From Ehretia macrophylla (Eukaryota; Streptophyta; Magnoliopsida; Boraginales; Ehretiaceae), in assembly GCA_037974665.1 (NCBI GenBank), contig CM075771.1:20905425-20969424 (forward strand): 64,000 nt of DNA, given 5' to 3'. Below, in pieces: positions 59,082 through 64,000 of this stretch. Both the position numbers and the translations under genes were made by a program. Every line of letters starts with the position of its first letter. Within the stretch, counting starts at the first letter, position 1. The notes under the pieces were generated by a model. The model was not told where the DNA came from and did no database searches. It saw only the letters and a program-made list of their open reading frames with translations.

Positions 59082-59688
59082 CGAAATAAATGGCATCATG
59101 ATAGGCGAGAAATTAAACTCATCGACACTGTCAATTAAGCTTTGTAATTGTTGATTTAAGAGTTGTTTATCTATGTAGGGTAGCTTATACAAACATCCCT
59201 TGTAACACACTAAAAAAGAATGTCATGACCAGTCAAAATTGACCATTTCGTCAGAGAATTCTCGATCTAAAAATTCTTCAGTCAGCTCATTGCTTAATCG
59301 TCTATAGACATTTGTGTGGCCCACTGACATGTGGAGTCTACGTGCCAGTGATTAGGTGATTTTAGGCAATGGGCCGACCAAAGTTCAACCCTTCTCAATC
59401 CGACTTTTGGACTTCTAGACCAATTTTAAAATAGACGGTGAGCTTTACATCGACAATAAAATTCAGAGTTAATATTGTTTTTTTGTCAAAAAAAAGTTAT
59501 AACATGGAAAGTATTTCACAAGATGGGCCTAGTAGCGCGGCTCAAGAGAAAGAAAAATATGTATGATGGGCTAAGTTCATAGTTGAGCCAGACTAAAGTT
59601 GGAAGCAAAACAAAGGCCCAAACTCAAAACAGAACCAAGGCCCAACTTTAGAACCAGATACTACCTGGTGCCTATCTTTTAAAATAAT
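59082..59688. other. Spacer downstream of the TRM-like gene
   Basis: Presumed 3' UTR of the TRM-like gene and plain spacer; no gene or repeat recognised. Confidence 0.4.
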
Positions 59689-59822
59689 GGTTTAGGCCTT
59701 TGTTCTATGTAAGTTACCGCCCTGTATGCGAAGGGTTCCGAATTTGATTCTCGTTGGTTACATATATGTGTTGTATGGTCTTTAGACCTCCCTTAAGTCA
59801 AAATAAAAAATAAAAAATTATG
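59689..59822 (+). mobile_element. tRNA-derived SINE candidate
   Basis: A B-box-like GGGTTCCGAATTTGATTCTC is followed by GACCTCCCTTAAGTC and an A-rich tail (AAAATAAAAAATAAAAA). The CCTCCCTTRAGT block before the tail is shared with the inverted copy at 59946-60075, which suggests one family. Confidence 0.5.
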
Positions 59823-59945
59823 GGCTAGAACTGCCAATGCAAAATGGTAGCGAAAAGCACCATGAATATCGTCAGAGTCAAACATCGACCGGATCAACTA
59901 CAAGTAGACAACCATTTCTTCCTTCTTTGAGGAGAGGGGATCACT

Positions 59946-60075
59946 TTTTTTTTTTATACTCAAGGGAGGCTTGAGTTATTAAATTTTACATTAGTTACTT
60001 AAGATGTTGCACACAAGATATTGATCTCGATCTCTCGCACTTTAATCGAGAATCATACCACTAGACCAATTGGCC
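59946..60075 (-). mobile_element. tRNA-Pro-derived SINE candidate
   Basis: Read on the minus strand, the head GGCCAATTGGTCTAGTGGTA followed by TGATTCTCG closely matches the 5' half of plant tRNA-Pro including its A box. The B-box half is decayed. The body ends GCCTCCCTTGAGTAT and a run of A. A target duplication was not found. Confidence 0.6.
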
Positions 60076-61661
60076 AATGGTAGGATTTGGGTATCTTTAC
60101 TCGAGAACAAAAACCCTATCCCAACAAAGGAAACCCACAAAAAGACCCCGAGAAAACAAGTGGACTTGAGCAAGGTAGAGAGATCAAGCAAATGATTAGT
60201 GCATTGAGTGTGAAGTTTAATGCACCATGCATGCATTAAGTAACTTATACACCATTAATGAGCACATTGCTATGTGTTTAGATGATTATACCTTTCCATT
60301 AGAGGAAAGGATAATCTTGAAAAAGGTAAGCAATCTTCAAAGACGGAAAAATTTGACTAAGGTGGCTCAAATTTTTTTAGGTTTACTTTTCTTTGTGTTT
60401 CTTCCATGGTTACCAACTTACCTTTTATAAACTTTTTATCTTCTAATTAAGATGATGTCCAAGTACTGGAGGTGGTGCTCAGGTTTCTATTTGTAACTAC
60501 AAGAAAGCAGAAAAATCTGCTGTAATTTTGTTTGACAAAAGAAAAAACTACCGGCAAAAAATGGGAATAAAGTTCTTCTTTTTCGTCTTCTATGAAGTTT
60601 CTAAAGTATAATAATATGTGTTTGTTCAGATGCAAATTAAGAAACGAGATCGAGAAAGTGAAGTCTAATTCCATTTTCAAGCTTCAATTCCTCCGGAATG
60701 CATCCATCCATCAATATGTTTTTGACGAAATAACTCCCTTTGAATACCTTGCAAAACATATATAGAACGAAAGTCCACGTGCAATTGTGAATTCAAAGTT
60801 GACAAACCATTGTTGTATTGGGAAGAAGAGCAAAGCAAAGAAGAAGAAAAAGGAAAAATAAAAGGAAGAAGAGAAAGAGGAAGAAAAAGGAAAAAAACAG
60901 CTAAAAGTGAAAATAAATAGGCCGCTGCTACTGTTAACCGCCAACTATTTTGATCCTTTACCGGTAGTTAAGAAAATCACCGGCTATGGAATAGCCAGTA
61001 TATGATGTTCTAGTGTTGGTAATACATTAACTTACGAAATAGTTGACCGTTAAAGCTTAGAAAAACAACATTGTATATATACTTGAATTTCTTTTGTGCT
61101 ATTTTGTAAAAATAAATGGGGTGTTGGTCTCCATACAAAGTGGATGACATATATAGTGAATTGGCCATATATAGCCATGAAGAGCCGGAATTGTGTTCTT
61201 TAGTGAGGTGAGAGAGGAGGTGTACAAGGGTTAAGGGCTAGGGTATGACCAAAAACTTCTAATTGTGAATATTCATCTCCTATAGAATTTTGCTGATTAG
61301 AAAAAACGGTTTTCATGACGAATTAGTTTTACAGGGTCGGATGAATTCAACAATAGACACTTATCATTGTGTGTGCTCGTCTGGCCTGATTTTCATGTTT
61401 ACTCTTTCTTTCCCTTAATTAGCAGTGTGTGTGGTGTGTGTAAAATTTATCTTAATAGCTATCTCGCTTCTACTAGACTTAACACAATATAGACCCGAAA
61501 ATTTAAACTTCTAAATTAGCGTATAAGAGAAGCCCTCATGGGCAAAAGAACACAAAAAGAACAAACTACCATGTAAACGAAAGTTGTAAAACAAACCTCT
61601 CCAAGGCTTTTTCTTTCGTCCAAAACAAAAAAATAAAAAAACCAAAGTTAGATCGAGCTTG
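60076..61661. other. Intergenic region between SINE and trihelix gene
   Basis: No gene is supported. A GA-rich patch (about 60826-60900) produces spurious low-complexity frames. The 3' UTR of the trihelix gene should lie just before 61662. Confidence 0.5.
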
Positions 61662-62419
61662 CTACATTTCTTCTCTCCTAAGCTTGTTAAGCAGTGCTGT
61701 AATAAGGGCATCTCTCTTCTCAGCTCTAGCTTCTTCTCTAATCCTGCTTTGTTCTTCTCGCTCTCTCCACCTCCTTTCCATCATCCTTCTCTCATTTTCC
61801 AATGCCTCCATTGTTTGTCTCCACTCCATTTCTTTTAGCCTTCTTTCTTCTTCTCTTGCTTCGTAAGCTTTCAGCCATTGCATCTCCATTTGCATCTGTT
61901 GCTTCATGAAATCATCCAAAATCTCCTTCACACCACTGATTATGTTTACACTGCTAATGCTGCTACCAGGATTCACACTAGCCTTAACCTTCCTTTTCTT
62001 CTTACTTCCACCCTTTTCGCCATCGCTTTCGTCATTGTCGTCTTCTTCATCAGATGAAAGCTGTGTCGATTTCTTCTTCGATCCACTGGCTGATCCACCA
62101 CCTTCAGCCTCAATCCACAACATTCTTTGCATCCTTGCTGCAATTATTGCTTGCAGCTCATTGTAAAATGGAAACTGTTGCCGCATACCTTCTGCCTCCA
62201 TCGTTTCACATCCCTACATAAATATATAGCTCGTGAGAAAAAAAAAAAAAAAAAAAATCTTTACAATATACCCATGAAATAAAAAATAGGTCAAGAGATA
62301 TGACCCTGATCTCATTCGAAAAACAACAAGCACATTATATCTTCAATTACATAAGAAGTATCTGTGTAATGAGCAAAGTGATGATCCAGAAGACAAGAAT
62401 CTTGTTTTATTTACTGTTA

Positions 62420-62484
<65 letters not shown>

Positions 62485-62767
62485 TCACACACACACACAT
62501 ATACATATGTACCTTGTATCGGGTAACGAGGTTTTTCCACTTGGACTTGCACTGTTCAGCGCTTCGATTGTAACCCTTTTCCTTCATCTTTGCGGCTATA
62601 ACTTCCCAGAGAAGCTTGTTGCGTTTGGTCTCCATGAACGTCGGATCGAGCTCGGCCCGAATCATTAGAAAATCCCTCGTTTCTTGAATACTCCATTGAG
62701 GAAACCTATCACCACTTATATGATCAATATTCACAGTACCATATGTATGATGTTGGAGAGGGTCCAT
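61662..62767 (-). CDS. Trihelix transcription factor, GT-3a/GT-3b type
   Basis: Two exons on the minus strand, 62767-62513 and 62213-61662, join in phase 0 to give 268 aa. The trihelix DNA-binding domain occupies residues about 24-86: [40 protein letters not shown] and [13 protein letters not shown], with the three spaced aromatic/Trp positions. [12 protein letters not shown] follows as in GT-3 proteins. Then come an acidic/Ser stretch, a Lys-rich nuclear-localisation-like KKKRKVK, and a long Glu/Arg-rich coiled coil (about 180-265) for dimerisation. GT-3 factors bind GT elements in the nucleus. The intron carries a long TA microsatellite next to its donor site. Confidence 0.92.
62424..62500. 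repeat. TA microsatellite followed by CA repeat in the GT-3-like intron
   Basis: About 29 uninterrupted AT/TA units (62425-62483) are followed by a short CA run (about 62484-62499). The tract starts only some 15-30 nt from the exon 1 donor site at 62512 on the minus strand. Confidence 0.9.
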
Positions 62768-63318
62768 ATATATATATATAAAACACTAAAACCAGCTTCT
62801 ATTTTGATAGAAGTATAAAACTAGAACAGATTGTGATGAAAGGAAAGGTAAAAAGATCGGTAAGGAAAGGAACTGAAAGGATTTTATACGAAAGCGTGGT
62901 ATGGTGTGAAATGAGAATTTGTCAATGGAAAAGAATAATTCGATAACTAGGTGTCAACGGGAACGTTGTGCTGCTGGTTTTGATATCAGAAAATGATAGA
63001 GGACTAATCAACAAAGAAGGAAAAGAAAATTTGCTTTTTTTTTTTTTCTTCCCTCGCTTGCTTCACTTGGCTTTCTTTTTCCTTCTCTTGTACAGTTCTC
63101 GTCCTATCTCATCTCTCTACGCGGAAACTCTCTATCTCTATTATTTTAGCTTAAGAAAATAATTTATTTTGACACAATGGTTTGACATTCACATTTGTTC
63201 ATATTGCATTTTGGTATCGTCACGCTTACGAGTGTAATGAGATGGGAATGGGTATTGGTGGGGGCTTTTATTCGCTGTGACCAGTTGTATAATACTACTT
63301 GTTTTACAAGCTTTCTAT
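62768..63318. other. Promoter region of the GT-3-like gene
   Basis: Contains TATA-rich sequence directly before the start codon (62769-62780 on the plus strand), which may act as promoter or belong to the 5' UTR. A T run lies at about 63036-63048. No other gene is supported. Confidence 0.4.
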
Positions 63319-63325
63319 TTTTAAA

Positions 63326-63748
63326 CAGGTAAATAGCGTATTACCTCCTATATTTTATTAAAAATGTACAATACTCTCATGTGTTTTAAAAATTAGCTGA
63401 TTACCACTTGTGTTTTGTGAAAAAATGTATAATACCCTCATGTATTTTAAAAATTAGTTGATTGCTCTCCTGTGTTTTTATAAAAATAGCTGATTACCAC
63501 ATGTGCTTTTTAAAAATTAGTACTTTTGTTAGAAAATATAAGGGAGAAATCAGCTACTTTTATAAAATACAAGGGAGTAATCAGCTACTTTTATAAAAAC
63601 ACAGGAGGGTAATCAGCTAATTTTTAAAACACAGGGGGATATTGTACACTTTTAACAAAACACAGGTGGGTAATCAGCTAATTTTTAAAATACATGAGAT
63701 CTTGTGCATTTTTAGTAAAATACAGGGAAATAATACGTTATTTACCTG
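63326..63748. mobile_element. Foldback element 2, with inverted arrays of short repeats
   Basis: 423 bp, starting CAGGTAAATAGCGTATTACC and ending in its inverted match (CGTTATTTACCTG), flanked by TTTTAAA (63319-63325 and 63749-63755; the match extends to TTTTAAACAG if the element is taken to start at GTAAATA). Each half is made of about four units of 40-50 bp containing TTTTTAAAA(A)TTAGCTGATTACC, and the two halves face each other. End sequence and plan resemble foldback element 1. Confidence 0.78.
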
Positions 63749-64000
63749 TTTTAAACAGATATTGTTATTAAAGGTGTAATGTAAAGCTAATCTATCTGCG
63801 AACTGTATGTAATTCAGAAGGAAATTACTTATGACTTATACACTCAAAAATTAGATAAAAAGATAAGATAGTGATTTGTAGTAATTAAAAATTTTAAATT
63901 AAAACAACGGGTTCGACCTGCACTGCACCAAAAAAGAAATCAGGTATGTATAATTGTATTTTGTATATATGTCGTCTATTGGTGGTGACAAAAAAGTGGC

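Noticed and set aside
60711-60944. Phe/Ser-rich minus-strand open frame
   Set aside because: It is the complement of a GA-rich simple-sequence patch.
61684-62166. Plus-strand frames opposite the trihelix gene
   Set aside because: Mirror frames of the Glu/Arg-rich coiled coil and Ser-rich linker; no independent support.
1-64000. CRISPR arrays, operons, phage or bacterial defence genes
   Set aside because: None seen; the window is plant nuclear DNA throughout.

Overview
This is 64 kb of nuclear DNA from a flowering plant, most probably a eudicot. I infer that from multi-exon genes with AT-rich introns, a chloroplast GIY-YIG/monothiol glutaredoxin, TBL, DOG1-like and trihelix families, a U1 snRNA gene with the plant upstream sequence element, Au-type SINEs, and plant Ty3/gypsy (Tat) and Del/Tekay-like LTR sequences. 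I cannot name the species. Exon coordinates were placed by hand from splice signals and reading-frame continuity. For the TBL, glutaredoxin, SAC, tomosyn, SelT-like, TRM-like and GT-3-like genes every exon phase adds up and gives an uninterrupted protein.

Layout. 0.8-3.4 kb (-): a TBL polysaccharide O-acetyltransferase. 5.8-6.9 kb: two MITE-like elements. 7.2-9.4 kb (+): GRXS16-type glutaredoxin. 10.0-23.4 kb: a degenerate 13.3-kb Tat-lineage Ty3/gypsy element on the minus strand with both LTRs and its target duplication. It carries an intron-containing antisense gene with its own TATA box, and a 3.6-kb solo LTR of a second retrotransposon sits inside it. 23.9-31.6 kb (+): a 20-exon SAC phosphoinositide phosphatase with a U12-type AT-AC intron and a GC-AG intron. 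33.5 kb (+): PHF5A, a subunit of SF3b. 37.0 kb (+): a DOG1-like protein. 39.7 kb (-): tRNA-Ala(AGC), next to an apparently perfect tandem duplication. 41.1-49.9 kb (+): a 24-exon tomosyn/Lgl SNARE regulator with two GC-AG introns. 50.7-52.5 kb (-): a SelT-like thioredoxin-fold protein. 53.0 kb (+): a complete-looking U1 snRNA gene. 53.2-54.3 kb: a foldback element. 57.7-59.1 kb (+): a TRM/DUF3741-type protein. 61.7-62.8 kb (-): a GT-3-like trihelix transcription factor. 63.3-63.7 kb: a second foldback element of the same design.

The genes do not form an operon or cluster; they are independent plant loci separated by AT-rich, transposon-bearing DNA. The least ordinary signals are the AT-AC intron, three GC-AG introns that the reading frame requires, the antisense gene inside the retrotransposon, the two related foldback elements with short target duplications, and the U1 gene with all its promoter and 3'-end elements. 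I did not find a defence system, CRISPR array or other wholly new machinery.
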